A stretch of DNA of 32,517 nt from Hyphomicrobiales bacterium. GTDB lineage: Bacteria; Pseudomonadota; Alphaproteobacteria; Rhizobiales; JAKSCL01. The stretch spans positions 1-32,517 of the forward strand of contig JAKSCL010000401.1 in the NCBI GenBank assembly GCA_022360615.1, read 5' to 3'. Position numbers and translations under genes: made by a program. Below the pieces are notes generated by a model, which did no database searches, was not told the DNA's origin, and saw nothing but the letters and a program-made list of their open reading frames with translations. Of the stretch, positions 9,361 through 17,925 are shown piece after piece (position 1 is the first letter of the stretch; each line of letters opens with the position of its first letter).

Positions 9361-9918
9361 TCAGATCAAACCAAACCGTCTGCGCCGTCCTCCCTCCACG
9401 GAAACAGACAGCCCGGACACCAGGATCGTCACTCTATTTCTTCGTCTCGATTTTAACTCATAGGTCGTGCGCCATTGTGCGGAGCTTATGTCGCGAAAGC
9501 CAGCGACAACGCCCAGATACTCGGCCTCCCTTGTCGTGGGCCGGTCGAGCTCCGTTTGATCGCCCGGCTTCAACTCGATCTCTTGCTTGGCGATGAGATC
9601 GGCGCCAAGCGCTGATGCGTCATCGTCGAGGAGATCGAAATAGTCGACCTGATTAAAGGCACCCACGCCCTTTAACTCATAAACCCGGACGACGACTGGA
9701 GATGGCGTCCCCTCTTCGTTCGGGTTCACCGACGTGTCAGCGAAAACCGTGATGTTCAGCTTGGTTTTCGGCTGTTCCCTGTTGCGGCCGCCACAACCGC
9801 TAACAAACAACGCAGCACTTGCTCCCAACACAAGGCCGCGCCGGTTAAAACGCGCCATCTCATCCGGCTTCCGGGTTTTGTCCGTGTCCGCCGGGCACAC
9901 GGTCTGCGCGTCTGCCAC
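9361..9918 (-). CDS. tssJ: T6SS outer-membrane lipoprotein TssJ (SciN/VasD family)
   Basis: TssJ is the outer-membrane lipoprotein of the TssJLM complex. A hydrophobic signal segment ends in a lipobox (FVSGC), giving a mature N-terminal Cys followed by a short linker and the TssJ beta-sandwich region (VVVRVYELKGVGAFNQVDYFDLLDD is typical). The GTG start at 9918 has a well-spaced GGGAG ribosome site 7 nt upstream, 11 nt after the tagH stop. An internal ATG at 9858 would give a more usual signal peptide but has a weaker site. With the long start, the n-region is about 29 residues and contains NRRGLVLG, resembling a twin-arginine signal. Classical rhizobial imp loci are often annotated without this gene, so its presence here is informative. 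Confidence 0.9.
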   Translation of the reverse strand: MADAQTVCPADTDKTRKPDEMARFNRRGLVLGASAALFVSGCGGRNREQPKTKLNITVFADTSVNPNEEGTPSPVVVRVYELKGVGAFNQVDYFDLLDDDASALGADLIAKQEIELKPGDQTELDRPTTREAEYLGVVAGFRDISSAQWRTTYELKSRRRNRVTILVSGLSVSVEGGRRRRFGLI

Positions 9919-9929
9919 TTGATTACTCC

Positions 9930-12074
9930 CTATCGTCCGCCGCGGCTCCGCTCATAGGCGTTCGACACATCGCCCGCGATCACTTCCCGCGTGGTTGCCT
10001 CGATATCTCCAGAAAGGCGTTCATGGGCTTCCACGAAACGCTCCCAGGCCTTGTCTTTGCTCCGACCGAGTAAACCCTTCCCCTCATTCTCAAACATTAT
10101 TGGGTCCAAACGGCTTAACACTCCGGTAATGGCGGACTGCATGCCAGCCATCGCGGCCATTTCATGCTCTTTCATGTTCTGAAAGCCTTCTTGCACCGCT
10201 TTATCGAAAGCCATGAAACCTTCCGTGCGCTTAACCAAGGCATGGTCGAGCACTTCGGTGCCGGACTTAAAGAATTTCAAGGGATTGTTCTCACCCGCCT
10301 GCAAGGTGGTCTGCTCCAGCCGGAACTCGTCCTTTATCATCCGGCGGGCCTGCAAAATGCTCACAAGTCCATCGGCAGTGTCCCTAATGGCCCGGCCCAA
10401 CTCGGTAAGGACCTGCGCCCGGTTTTCAGGTGGAATGAGCGATGGATCGATGCCAAGCCCCCGCCAGAACGCCATAAACGCTCCATCGGGCGATGCGCTG
10501 GCCGTAATAGGTTCACTTGCGGCCGATGAGGGCGCCACGGGCGGCAGCGGCTGGGATCGCGGCGTCGGTGCGGCGCCAGGCCCGCTCGCCGGCGGCATAG
10601 GAGGCAACGGGGGCGCACCCTGTGGACCACCGGCCGGGACAGCGCCAAGCCCCTCCAAAGGCGCGGCTGACGCGCCGGTCGTGCCGGCAGACTGAACCAC
10701 TTGACCGGGTGGGTGCGATGGCTTCAAACGCTCCCGCAAATTGGTGCGGGCACGCATCGCCGTTTGGACATCGGAAGATCTTGTATTCCGCGATCCAGCC
10801 CTCTGGCGAAGCATTGTGATCGGATCAAGCGTCTGGCGCGCGCCAGCGACTTCGGCTTCGGGTGCCGGTTTTCCAGCTTCCAGCGAAAGCGCCACCAGAT
10901 CGGCCATCAGTTCATTGCTGAGTGCCTCGGCGAAATCGGTCTCACCCGTTTCCCCGCTTTTCGACTGCTTCACCCCTGCGGCAGCAGAGGCCGACCGGTC
11001 GGGTGCTCCAGATGCATGTGGGAGTGGCGGCGCTGGAGGCACCGGCGCTGGCTCAATCGGCGGCGGCGGCGGAACATCGAAGGCCGGAGGCATCGGAGGC
11101 TGAGCCGCTGAGACAGGTTGAGGCGGAATGCCCGTATCAGGGCCAGGCTTCGGCTGAAGTGCTGCAACCGGCGGCGCAGGCGGAACCGGTGGCGGTGCAG
11201 GCGGCTGATAAGCTGGCGCGCCGCGGGGTTTCAGAAGATCATCGACGCTGAAATTGTCAGGTAATCCCCGTCCTGCGGGCAGACCTCCCGCCGGATGTTG
11301 CGGCATTGCCGGCGGCGGTGCGGCTGGAGGAGGTGCCGGTTGCATCTCGCCGCGGCCGCTGGAACCAGCCGAAGCGGGGAATGCCGTTGGCGCATCCAAG
11401 CCGGCAAGCGTATCACCGTTGTTTCCTACCGGGTTGGACGCACCGGCTCCGGGGAGGCCGCCGGGACGGTTGGGCATGGGAAACTCAAATCCGCGCCCTG
11501 GCGGCGGTGCTTCAGCGGCAAGCGGGGCTGGCGTCCCGGCAGAATGGGAACCGCGATAATGCTGGGAGGGGTGGCCACCGGAGAGCGCTGAAAGCGGATC
11601 GTTCGGTGACGACTGCCCGGCAGGCGGTGAAAGATCCCCAAATGGATTGCCCGTGCCGGGTTGCGGCGATGGAGCGGGTTGCGGTTGCGGCATCGCCATG
11701 CCGTTTTGCGGCTGCGCCAAGGTGTTGAACGCGGTCGGCTGGGCTATCGCTCTTCCATGCACCTCGGCTGAGACCCTGAAACGGCCGATCAGGATGGTCT
11801 CACCGCCCAGCAATTGCGCGGTTTGATTCCGGCCGAGCGGTACTTCCTCATTATCGATGAAAACACCGTTCGTGCTGGTGTCGGTGATGGAGAAAACCCC
11901 GTTCTGAAAGCGGATGACCGCATGACATCCGGACACGGTTTTCGTCTTATCGGGCAGCACCCAATCATTACCGGCGCTCCGGCCGACCGAACCGCCATTC
12001 TCACTGAACACGAACTGGGACTGCGGTCCCAATTGGGCCGCCTGTTCGCTGATGACCCTTAAGACAAGCTGCAC
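9930..12074 (-). CDS. tagH: T6SS FHA-domain scaffold protein TagH/Fha (ImpI)
   Basis: Phosphothreonine-reading scaffold of the T6SS switch, target and partner of PpkA, PppA and TagF in studied systems. An FHA domain lies at about residues 25-105 with GRSAGNDWVL, the SxxH motif (SGCH) and STNG. A very Pro/Ala/Gly-rich linker of roughly 350 residues follows, then the C-terminal TagH domain (AFWRGLGIDPSLIPPE through KDKAWERFVEAHERL). The ORF track begins at a TTG at 12083, which sits directly against an AGGAGG site. A GTG at 12074 is spaced 9 nt from it and gives MQLVLRVISE, so I chose that start (714 aa). It lies 29 nt after the small ORF and 11 nt before tssJ. Confidence 0.92.
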   Translation of the reverse strand: MQLVLRVISEQAAQLGPQSQFVFSENGGSVGRSAGNDWVLPDKTKTVSGCHAVIRFQNGVFSITDTSTNGVFIDNEEVPLGRNQTAQLLGGETILIGRFRVSAEVHGRAIAQPTAFNTLAQPQNGMAMPQPQPAPSPQPGTGNPFGDLSPPAGQSSPNDPLSALSGGHPSQHYRGSHSAGTPAPLAAEAPPPGRGFEFPMPNRPGGLPGAGASNPVGNNGDTLAGLDAPTAFPASAGSSGRGEMQPAPPPAAPPPAMPQHPAGGLPAGRGLPDNFSVDDLLKPRGAPAYQPPAPPPVPPAPPVAALQPKPGPDTGIPPQPVSAAQPPMPPAFDVPPPPPIEPAPVPPAPPLPHASGAPDRSASAAAGVKQSKSGETGETDFAEALSNELMADLVALSLEAGKPAPEAEVAGARQTLDPITMLRQRAGSRNTRSSDVQTAMRARTNLRERLKPSHPPGQVVQSAGTTGASAAPLEGLGAVPAGGPQGAPPLPPMPPASGPGAAPTPRSQPLPPVAPSSAASEPITASASPDGAFMAFWRGLGIDPSLIPPENRAQVLTELGRAIRDTADGLVSILQARRMIKDEFRLEQTTLQAGENNPLKFFKSGTEVLDHALVKRTEGFMAFDKAVQEGFQNMKEHEMAAMAGMQSAITGVLSRLDPIMFENEGKGLLGRSKDKAWERFVEAHERLSGDIEATTREVIAGDVSNAYERSRGGR

Positions 12075-12103
12075 CGGATGCAACCTCCTACGCCATTCGA
12101 GCC

Positions 12104-12382
12104 CTATGCCCGTCGACCAGGCACTCCGGCATCGCGCATGACTCTCAATTCGCGGGGTGGGATGCCCCCGTCTGCAAGGGAAAAACCGATCAGCCCCGAT
12201 TCCCCCGCTTGCCGCCGTGTATATTGATAAACCACTGTGACCGCCTCACGAAAGTCTTTCGCAACGAAAGTCATTTCATCACGAGACGTGCCGCTCTTTG
12301 GTTCCCACGGAAAGAGCCCAGGCCAATTCCAGCAAGGAACACTTGCCCGGCTTTCTTGCCGCTCAATGGCCATAAGCGTCAA
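12104..12382 (-). CDS. Small hypothetical protein between tssG and tagH
   Basis: A 92-codon frame starts at a TTG overlapping the tssG stop (TTGA); an ATG three codons later is an alternative start. The product is soluble and slightly basic, with no signal peptide or membrane segment, a Trp-containing N-terminal part (CWNWPGLFPWEPKSG) and a central MTFVAKDFREAVTVVYQYTRR segment. I do not recognise the family. It fills the whole interval between tssG and tagH on the operon strand with little spare DNA, and its start is coupled to tssG, which supports a real gene. It could be a small T6SS accessory factor, but the sequence gives no function. Confidence 0.6.
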   Translation of the reverse strand: MTLMAIERQESRASVPCWNWPGLFPWEPKSGTSRDEMTFVAKDFREAVTVVYQYTRRQAGESGLIGFSLADGGIPPRELRVMRDAGVPGRRA

Positions 12383-13389
12383 TCCCGATACCCGGACCAG
12401 GGCGCAAGATCGGCTTCATGCGACTTGCCTGACACAGGGTCGGTCCAGATGTTCCAGCCGAGCCGGCCTTCGCCGAGTTTCCAGGGTCGCGCCTCATCTT
12501 GTATCAAGCTGATGCGCAAATCCCACTCAAGCGGCTCGCGCAGTGCCAGCGCAATCAGATCGATAAGCGTTTGGTGTTCCGGTTTAACCGGCAAAAAAGC
12601 AGCCAATTCGTCCCTGGTAACCGGCCCGATCTTCAGCCGGAACCGCCCCGTCACATCGGGCACCGTGTCGCCGAGCACGAAACTGTCCCCAAGGACCCCG
12701 GAGGCTTCGCCAAGCCTGAGCTTATCGTCATCGGAGATCGTCACATTGCGTTCGACGAACTCCTCAATCTCGCAAGGCACTTTGAAATAGTGGGTAACAA
12801 GTCCCGCAACGATGCTTGCGGAACGGCTGTAAAGACTGAGAAGTCCTGCTTGCGGAAGGATCGTGGCGCGCCGAAGCTGGCGCGGCGAGGGTTTTGCTAC
12901 CGGCTGAAGCCCGATGAGCGAGAAGACACGTTGCGAGATCGGGTCGCCCGCGCCCTTTTGATAGCGCTCGTGATGCCGGTACTTCCGCCAGATCGAGTGC
13001 GAAAGCATGACCAGGCGGTGGTTGAAAAAGTCGAAAAAATCCTCAAGCGGATTCTCAGCGACATCAGATTGGACAATACGTTCTGTGTAGTGCGGTGGAA
13101 GCGGCGACGACGGTCCGTAAAGCCCCAGAAAGTTAACGCGCAGATCAAGTCTTGTGGGGCCGTCCGGCGCCAAATCGATCTGTGCAATGTCAGCCAAGCC
13201 GAAGCTTAACGAGCGCGCCGCGCGGAAGCGGATCACCTCATCATGCGGATCGATCGTGCGTGCATTTGAACCGATCTGCTGGAAACGCTTTTCGAGCAAG
13301 AGCACAAACTGGTGAAAGGTCGGCTCGCGTTCCTTAGCCCATTCGACGAGTTCTAGAATGGATTCACGGCTCCAATTCTGGGCGTCCAT
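12379..13389 (-). CDS. tssG: T6SS baseplate protein TssG (ImpH/VasB family)
   Basis: TssG forms the baseplate wedge with TssE and TssF. The 336-aa protein has the family features in order: N-terminal helical segment (EREPTFHQFVLLLEKRF), the RFRAARSLSF region, NFLGLYGPSSPLPPHYTE, and the DFFDFFNHRLVMLSHSIWRKYRH block. The C-terminal part contains the VLGDTVPDVTGRFRLKIGP segment. Its start lies inside the end of tssF (37-nt overlap) and its stop is overlapped by the next small ORF, so translation is probably coupled through this stretch. Length and content are normal. Confidence 0.97.
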   Translation of the reverse strand: MDAQNWSRESILELVEWAKEREPTFHQFVLLLEKRFQQIGSNARTIDPHDEVIRFRAARSLSFGLADIAQIDLAPDGPTRLDLRVNFLGLYGPSSPLPPHYTERIVQSDVAENPLEDFFDFFNHRLVMLSHSIWRKYRHHERYQKGAGDPISQRVFSLIGLQPVAKPSPRQLRRATILPQAGLLSLYSRSASIVAGLVTHYFKVPCEIEEFVERNVTISDDDKLRLGEASGVLGDSFVLGDTVPDVTGRFRLKIGPVTRDELAAFLPVKPEHQTLIDLIALALREPLEWDLRISLIQDEARPWKLGEGRLGWNIWTDPVSGKSHEADLAPWSGYRD

Positions 13390-15101
13390 CTATAACTTGC
13401 CTTTGTGTCTTTACCGGTGATCGCAAATTGATGAAGGCTATTAATGCTCGCATAGGCAGTGAAATAGGCATTCAAGACAGCGCCAAGCAGAAACATCTCG
13501 CCTTCGCCGCCAACCTTCGCCTCCTCGACGGTCAGTGTAAGACGGCGCGCGCGCACCGGCCGTCCCTTGACAAGAATGTCGACAGTGCCCATGCGGAAAT
13601 CGGAAAAGCCCTCAAGCAACAAGGACAAGCGCTGGCGGGCCTGAGCGTTCCGCAACGCCGCGAAATCATAGGCAGCGATCACGGTTCGGAGTGCATCGAC
13701 ATCGACGATTGAGCCGAAATTACGCGCAAGATTGGCGATCAACCGCCACATCACGGCATCGTGGATCGGCGGCGGCACTTCAGCGGAGACACCTGAAACA
13801 TTCGAGAAAACCACCGAACCGGGACTTGAGGCCGTGGGCCGGTTGATCCCGCCGACGGGGATTTGTTCGGCAAGCTGACCATTGGAGCAGGTGAGCCCAA
13901 TGGAAATCGTTTCCGTCTCAGGAACGCCAACCTTGTCGTTCTGGTCGATGAAGGTGATGAAATGGTCGACCCCGCGCCCGATAACCGCGTTGCGCAGCCG
14001 GATCCGGTAATAAAGGTCAACCTGGTCATCGCCAGGCAAATCGTGCGCAAAGGATTCAAACGCGGAATACGGCACGCGGGCGCCGCGCCCCTGGACGAAA
14101 CCGACCACGGAATTGACGGAGTGAATGGAGTACCCCGGTCCGCCGGTCGGCTTGATGCGGTACTCGCTGCGTGCATGATCGACGGTCAAAGGGTGCGCTG
14201 TGTGCTCAAAGAGGTTCACGGCCGGCGTCGCATTCACGGTGAACATGCGCTCCGAAACCCTCACCTGATCGGGCAGCGGGCGCGAGAATCCGAAGGTAAT
14301 CGTGAAGGTCCGCGCATCGGACCGGGCAAGCTGACCAAGCCGGGCAAGCTCGACAAACATGAACTTCTTTGGAAAAGCGAGGTATTCCTGAAGAATCCGG
14401 AAACCGGAGAAAGCGTTTGAAGGATAAGGCAGAACGGCATCCTTATCCTCAAGGCCAAGCGGCTTCAGGTCGCCAGGCCGCACCGAAAACGCCTTGCCGC
14501 CAGCCGGTTCAATCTGCACTTCGCGCATATGGCGCTGCATCCAAAGATAAAGCGTGCGTCCAACCAGCGGCTCACGGTCCACGTTAAAGAAAAGCCGCAA
14601 AGGGTTGGCCGCAAACCCGCCCAAACCGCAATTGTCATTCAACTTGAAGGAGAGCCGCAACTGGGCCGAGGTGGCCTGGTTATCAAGCGCCGCCTTTGTC
14701 ACCTTCACCGGCAGGACATGAACGTCATAGGAGGTGGAAAAACGGCATGGGGTACCGTTGACGGGCTGCGATTCCAAAATCGTGCCTCTCGGCACGGAGA
14801 CAACGTCGTCGGAGGCGTTGGCTGCCATATCGAAACCGATAATCGTCATCGGCGGGACCGGCCTCAAATAATGCGGCCAGAGGAGTCGGATGAGGCCATG
14901 GGCAAGTTCGGGCAACTCGTTTTCAAGCTGGGCGCGCAAACGGCCAGTCAAGAAAGCGAAACCCTCAAGAAGGCGCTCAACATCGGGATCGGCGGCATCC
15001 CGCGATAATGAACCCGCAAGCTTTGGATTCTCGCGCGCAAAAAGGTCGCCCATCTCCCGCAGATAAGAGAGTTCGTCCTCGTAATACTCGTTAATGGCCA
15101 C
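13353..15101 (-). CDS. tssF: T6SS baseplate protein TssF (ImpG/VasA family)
   Basis: Large wedge subunit of the T6SS baseplate, 582 aa, normal for the family. The N-terminus carries the diagnostic YYEDELSYLREMGDLFARENPKLAG-type start, then LLEGFAFLTGRLRAQLENELPEL and LLWPHYLRPVPPM. The C-terminal half has RRLTLTVEEAKVGGEGEMFLLG and ends GAVNPF. The start is GTG at 15101 with a GGAAGAGG ribosome site, 25 nt after the tssE stop. It overlaps tssG. Confidence 0.97.
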   Translation of the reverse strand: MAINEYYEDELSYLREMGDLFARENPKLAGSLSRDAADPDVERLLEGFAFLTGRLRAQLENELPELAHGLIRLLWPHYLRPVPPMTIIGFDMAANASDDVVSVPRGTILESQPVNGTPCRFSTSYDVHVLPVKVTKAALDNQATSAQLRLSFKLNDNCGLGGFAANPLRLFFNVDREPLVGRTLYLWMQRHMREVQIEPAGGKAFSVRPGDLKPLGLEDKDAVLPYPSNAFSGFRILQEYLAFPKKFMFVELARLGQLARSDARTFTITFGFSRPLPDQVRVSERMFTVNATPAVNLFEHTAHPLTVDHARSEYRIKPTGGPGYSIHSVNSVVGFVQGRGARVPYSAFESFAHDLPGDDQVDLYYRIRLRNAVIGRGVDHFITFIDQNDKVGVPETETISIGLTCSNGQLAEQIPVGGINRPTASSPGSVVFSNVSGVSAEVPPPIHDAVMWRLIANLARNFGSIVDVDALRTVIAAYDFAALRNAQARQRLSLLLEGFSDFRMGTVDILVKGRPVRARRLTLTVEEAKVGGEGEMFLLGAVLNAYFTAYASINSLHQFAITGKDTKASYRWTPRIGAVNPF

Positions 15102-15126
15102 CGCTTCCTCTTCCTTTTGGAGACGC

Positions 15127-15543
15127 TCAACTGCGGATGCGGACGCGGCCCGTATCGCTTAAGACGGTTTCAAACGAAATCTTTTCCGACACATGCTCGC
15201 TTTTGACCGTCGCAGTAATCCGGAAATTCACATTCAGCGGATTATCGGGGTCGGGCACGTGGCGGACCACGACCCCGGTCAGGCGCGGCTCGAACTTTTC
15301 AATCTGATATTTCACGGAGCGGATGACCGGATTAATCGCGTTGTTGAAATCGGTCACGAGGCCGTTCAAATCCGGCATGCCGTAGTCCTGCCGGATTTCG
15401 CAGCAGCCCTCGCGCGAATTCAGGATGCGCCTGAGATTGTCGATGATGTTCTCAAGCAGCATGGACTGGTCGGTATCGCCCGCAACGGCCGGCATGTTTT
15501 CAGTCGCGTTCTCTATCCGGTCGAAAAGGCATAACTCACGCAC
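15127..15543 (-). CDS. tssE: T6SS baseplate protein TssE (gp25-like)
   Basis: gp25-like baseplate component that nucleates sheath polymerisation, 138 aa. The central region CEIRQDYGMPDLNGL and the following PVIRSVKYQIEKFEPRLTGV and NVNFRITATV segments match the gpW/gp25 fold and the conserved EPRL motif. Start is GTG with GAGGG about 6 nt upstream. A hairpin-bearing 116-nt gap separates it from tssC; no hcp gene lies between them, unlike many T6SS clusters. Confidence 0.95.
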   Translation of the reverse strand: MRELCLFDRIENATENMPAVAGDTDQSMLLENIIDNLRRILNSREGCCEIRQDYGMPDLNGLVTDFNNAINPVIRSVKYQIEKFEPRLTGVVVRHVPDPDNPLNVNFRITATVKSEHVSEKISFETVLSDTGRVRIRS

Positions 15544-15619
15544 AACTCACCCTCTTTGAGACCTCTCAACCCATTGCCGCTCAACGCCCGAAGCGCCGAT
15601 ATCAAAACGCGAACAGGCA

Positions 15620-15648
15620 GGGATGGCGGACCTTTCGCCTGCCATCCC
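15620..15648 (-). promoter_or_regulatory. Strong intercistronic hairpin between tssC and tssE
   Basis: GGGATGGC at 15620-15627 is perfectly complementary to GCCATCCC at 15641-15648, and two more G-C pairs inside the loop are possible with one bulged base. The hairpin begins about 12 nt after the tssC stop in the direction of transcription. No T-run follows on the minus strand, so it is not a classical intrinsic terminator. An mRNA-stabilising or attenuating element that keeps sheath mRNA more abundant than downstream genes is the likeliest reading; this is inference. Confidence 0.5.
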
Positions 15649-15659
15649 CGATCTCCAAG

Positions 15660-17141
15660 CTACGACTTGTCCAGCTTGCCCTTGAGCGACAATGTGAAGT
15701 CGGCACCCATATATTTGAAGTGTGGCTGGATCGCCATGGAGACGCGATACCAGCCGGCCTCACCCTCGACGTCCTCGACCGTGATTTCCGCCTTTTTGAG
15801 CGGACGGCGCGAACGCACTTCCGCGGATGGGTTTTCCTGGTCCGACACATACTGCCGAAGCCAGTTGTTCAATTCGGTTTCCAATTCGCCGCGATTCTTC
15901 CAGGAGCCGATATTCTCGCGCTGCAGCACTTTGATGTAGTGCGCCAGACGGTTGATGATGAACATGTAGGGAAGTTGCGTGCCAAGCCGGTAGTTGAGTT
16001 CGGCATCCTTGCCCTCAGCCGTATTGCCGAAGAATTTCGGCTTCTGGACTGAGTTCGCAGAAAAGAACGCCGCATTGTCGGAGCCCTTGCGCATGGTGAG
16101 CGCAATGAAACCCTGCTCGGCAAGTTCGAATTCCCGGCGGTCGGACACCAGAACCTCGGTGGGGATTTTTGACTGCAGCTGCCCCATCGCCTCGAAGGTG
16201 TGGACTGGAAGGTCCTCGACAGCGCCGCCGGACTGCGGGCCGATGATGTTCGGGCACCAGCGGAACTTCGCAAAGGAGTCCGTCAACCGCGTGGCGAATG
16301 CATAGGCCGCGTTGCCCCAGAGATAGTTGTCGGTCTTGCCCTCGGATTCTTCCTCATAGTTGAAGGATTTCACCGGAACCGTATCGGGGCCGTAGGGCAG
16401 GCGCAGCATGAAGCGTGGCATGGTCAGACCCACATAGCGCGAGTCCTCCGATTCGCGGAACGAATTCCACTTGGCGTATTTCGGACCTTCGAAAATCGAT
16501 TCCAAATCCTTCAGGTTTGGAATTTCCTCGTATTTTTCGACGCCGAACATTTGCGGTCCCGCGGCTGCGACAAACGGCGCGTGCGCCATCGCGCCGACGC
16601 TCGCGGCATATTGCAGAAGCTTGACGTCCTGGGCGCCCGGGCCGAAATCGTAGTTGGACACGATCGCCCCGATCGGCTGGCCGCCGAACTGGCCGTATTC
16701 GGCGGTGTAGACGTGCTTGTAGAGGCCCGATTGGACCACTTCCGGGCTATCCTCGAAGTCCTCCAGAAGCGCTTCTTTCGAGACGTTCAGCATCTCGATC
16801 TTGATGTTCTGGCGGAAATCGGTGTTGTCGATCACATATTTGAGTCCACGCCAGGAGGACTCGAGTTTCTGGAAGCTCTCGTCATGCATGATTGCGTCAA
16901 GCTGCGAGGAAAGCTTCTGGTCGATGGCCACGATCATCTGATCGACGGCGTCATTCGAAACTTTCTCGCCCTGCCGCGACGGCTTGACCAATTCGGCGAT
17001 AAAGGCTGCGACACCCTTCTTGGCGACATCATAGCCTTCATCGGATGGCGTCAGGCGGGTCTCTTGAAGGATTTCATCGAGAAGGGAAACCTCGGCAGTT
17101 TCCGCCGCGCCGCTTTCTTGCTGGAGTTCGGTCTCAGACAT
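15660..17141 (-). CDS. tssC: T6SS contractile sheath large subunit TssC (VipB)
   Basis: Large sheath subunit that co-assembles with TssB into the contractile tube, 493 aa, standard length. Family blocks are clear: LESSWRGLKYVIDNTDF, YGQFGGQPIGAIVSNYDFGP, SVGAMAHAPFVAAAGPQMFG, FRESEDSRYVGLTMPRFMLRLPYG, and the C-terminal ENPSAEVRSRRPL and FKYMGADFTLSL. The N-terminal LLDEILQETR motif fits the TssB-interacting segment. A GAGG ribosome site precedes the ATG. Only one TssC copy is present, whereas some rhizobial clusters carry two tssC-type genes. Confidence 0.98.
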   Translation of the reverse strand: MSETELQQESGAAETAEVSLLDEILQETRLTPSDEGYDVAKKGVAAFIAELVKPSRQGEKVSNDAVDQMIVAIDQKLSSQLDAIMHDESFQKLESSWRGLKYVIDNTDFRQNIKIEMLNVSKEALLEDFEDSPEVVQSGLYKHVYTAEYGQFGGQPIGAIVSNYDFGPGAQDVKLLQYAASVGAMAHAPFVAAAGPQMFGVEKYEEIPNLKDLESIFEGPKYAKWNSFRESEDSRYVGLTMPRFMLRLPYGPDTVPVKSFNYEEESEGKTDNYLWGNAAYAFATRLTDSFAKFRWCPNIIGPQSGGAVEDLPVHTFEAMGQLQSKIPTEVLVSDRREFELAEQGFIALTMRKGSDNAAFFSANSVQKPKFFGNTAEGKDAELNYRLGTQLPYMFIINRLAHYIKVLQRENIGSWKNRGELETELNNWLRQYVSDQENPSAEVRSRRPLKKAEITVEDVEGEAGWYRVSMAIQPHFKYMGADFTLSLKGKLDKS

Positions 17142-17329
17142 TGCCTACCTCATTGTCCGCCATGTCCCCATGATACCCCCCTTTTCCGGCGAGACTTCAC
17201 CGCCCTACGCTACCGTTTCGGCTTCAAACGCCTGCTGTTTGCGGGTGTACCGGGAACTCTGCTGGCCGCGGGCGCGGCCCATTTGAACCTGGCGGACCAT
17301 TTCACCGGCCCGCCCATTTCTCATGATTC
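17142..17329. other. tssB-tssC intercistronic region with a doubtful 39-aa ORF
   Basis: This 188-nt gap is long for such a tightly packed cluster. On the minus strand an ATG at 17324, 5 nt after the tssB stop, opens a 39-codon frame ending at 17205 that would encode a very Arg/Gln-rich peptide (MRNGRAGEMVRQVQMGRARG...). There is no ribosome site before it, so I do not call it a gene. The rest holds the tssC leader with its GAGG site. I see no convincing terminator. Confidence 0.3.
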
Positions 17330-17857
17330 TTACGGCTTGTCCTCGCCGCCCTCATCCTTGCCGTCGCCCGACGACTTCGTTAGCTCGGCAAGCAATTTCT
17401 CGCGCGCACCTTCATCATCAAGTACGCCCTGGATGGCTTTGCGGAAGGCTGGCATATTGCCCATTGGGCCTTTCAGTGCGACCAGCGCTTCACGCAGCTC
17501 GGTCAGCTTGCGCAGTTCAGGGACCTGCGACACCACGGCCTCGGGCTCGAAATCCTTCAACGACTGGAATTTCAGGCTCGCGGTCAGCTTATCGTCGGGA
17601 TCAGCGTTTTCGTCGAGCTTGTTCTCAACGCCCACATCAAGCGACAGATCATGGCTCTTCAGAACGTCGTTGAAATTGTCCTTGTTGATATTGACGAGCT
17701 CGCGGTCTTCGAGCGGCGTATCATCCGGTTTGCCTGTGTAATCACCGACCATCAGCATTTTCAGCGGAAGCTCGACTTCTTCCTTTGCATTGCCGGTGGC
17801 CGGCTTATAGCGAATATTGACACGCTCCTTCGGCGCGACCGATGATTCCTTGGCCAT
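17330..17857 (-). CDS. tssB: T6SS contractile sheath small subunit TssB (VipA)
   Basis: Small sheath subunit, 175 aa, normal length. The family pattern is clear: RVNIRYKP near the start, ELPLKMLMVGDYTGK, LEDRELVNINKDNFNDVL, LKFQSLKDFEPEAVVSQVPEL and LREALVALKGPMGN. A strong GAGAGAGGGG ribosome site precedes the ATG, as expected for a highly made structural protein. It lies 68 nt after tssA and 188 nt before tssC. Confidence 0.98.
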   Translation of the reverse strand: MAKESSVAPKERVNIRYKPATGNAKEEVELPLKMLMVGDYTGKPDDTPLEDRELVNINKDNFNDVLKSHDLSLDVGVENKLDENADPDDKLTASLKFQSLKDFEPEAVVSQVPELRKLTELREALVALKGPMGNMPAFRKAIQGVLDDEGAREKLLAELTKSSGDGKDEGGEDKP

Positions 17858-17925
17858 TATGTTGCCCCTCTCTCATGTTTTGCGCGGATCTCATCTTGAA
17901 AACTTTTCAAAGGCTGGCCCGCGCT

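Noticed and set aside
10480-11700. Repetitive-looking Pro/Gly/Ala-coding region in tagH as a possible DNA repeat or insertion
   Set aside because: No regular repeat unit or flanking duplications; Pro-rich linkers are normal in FHA-TagH proteins.
16200-17741. 513-aa plus-strand ORF opposite tssC and tssB
   Set aside because: Antisense shadow of two clearly coding genes; low-complexity Arg/Phe/Ser-rich translation and no recognisable domain.
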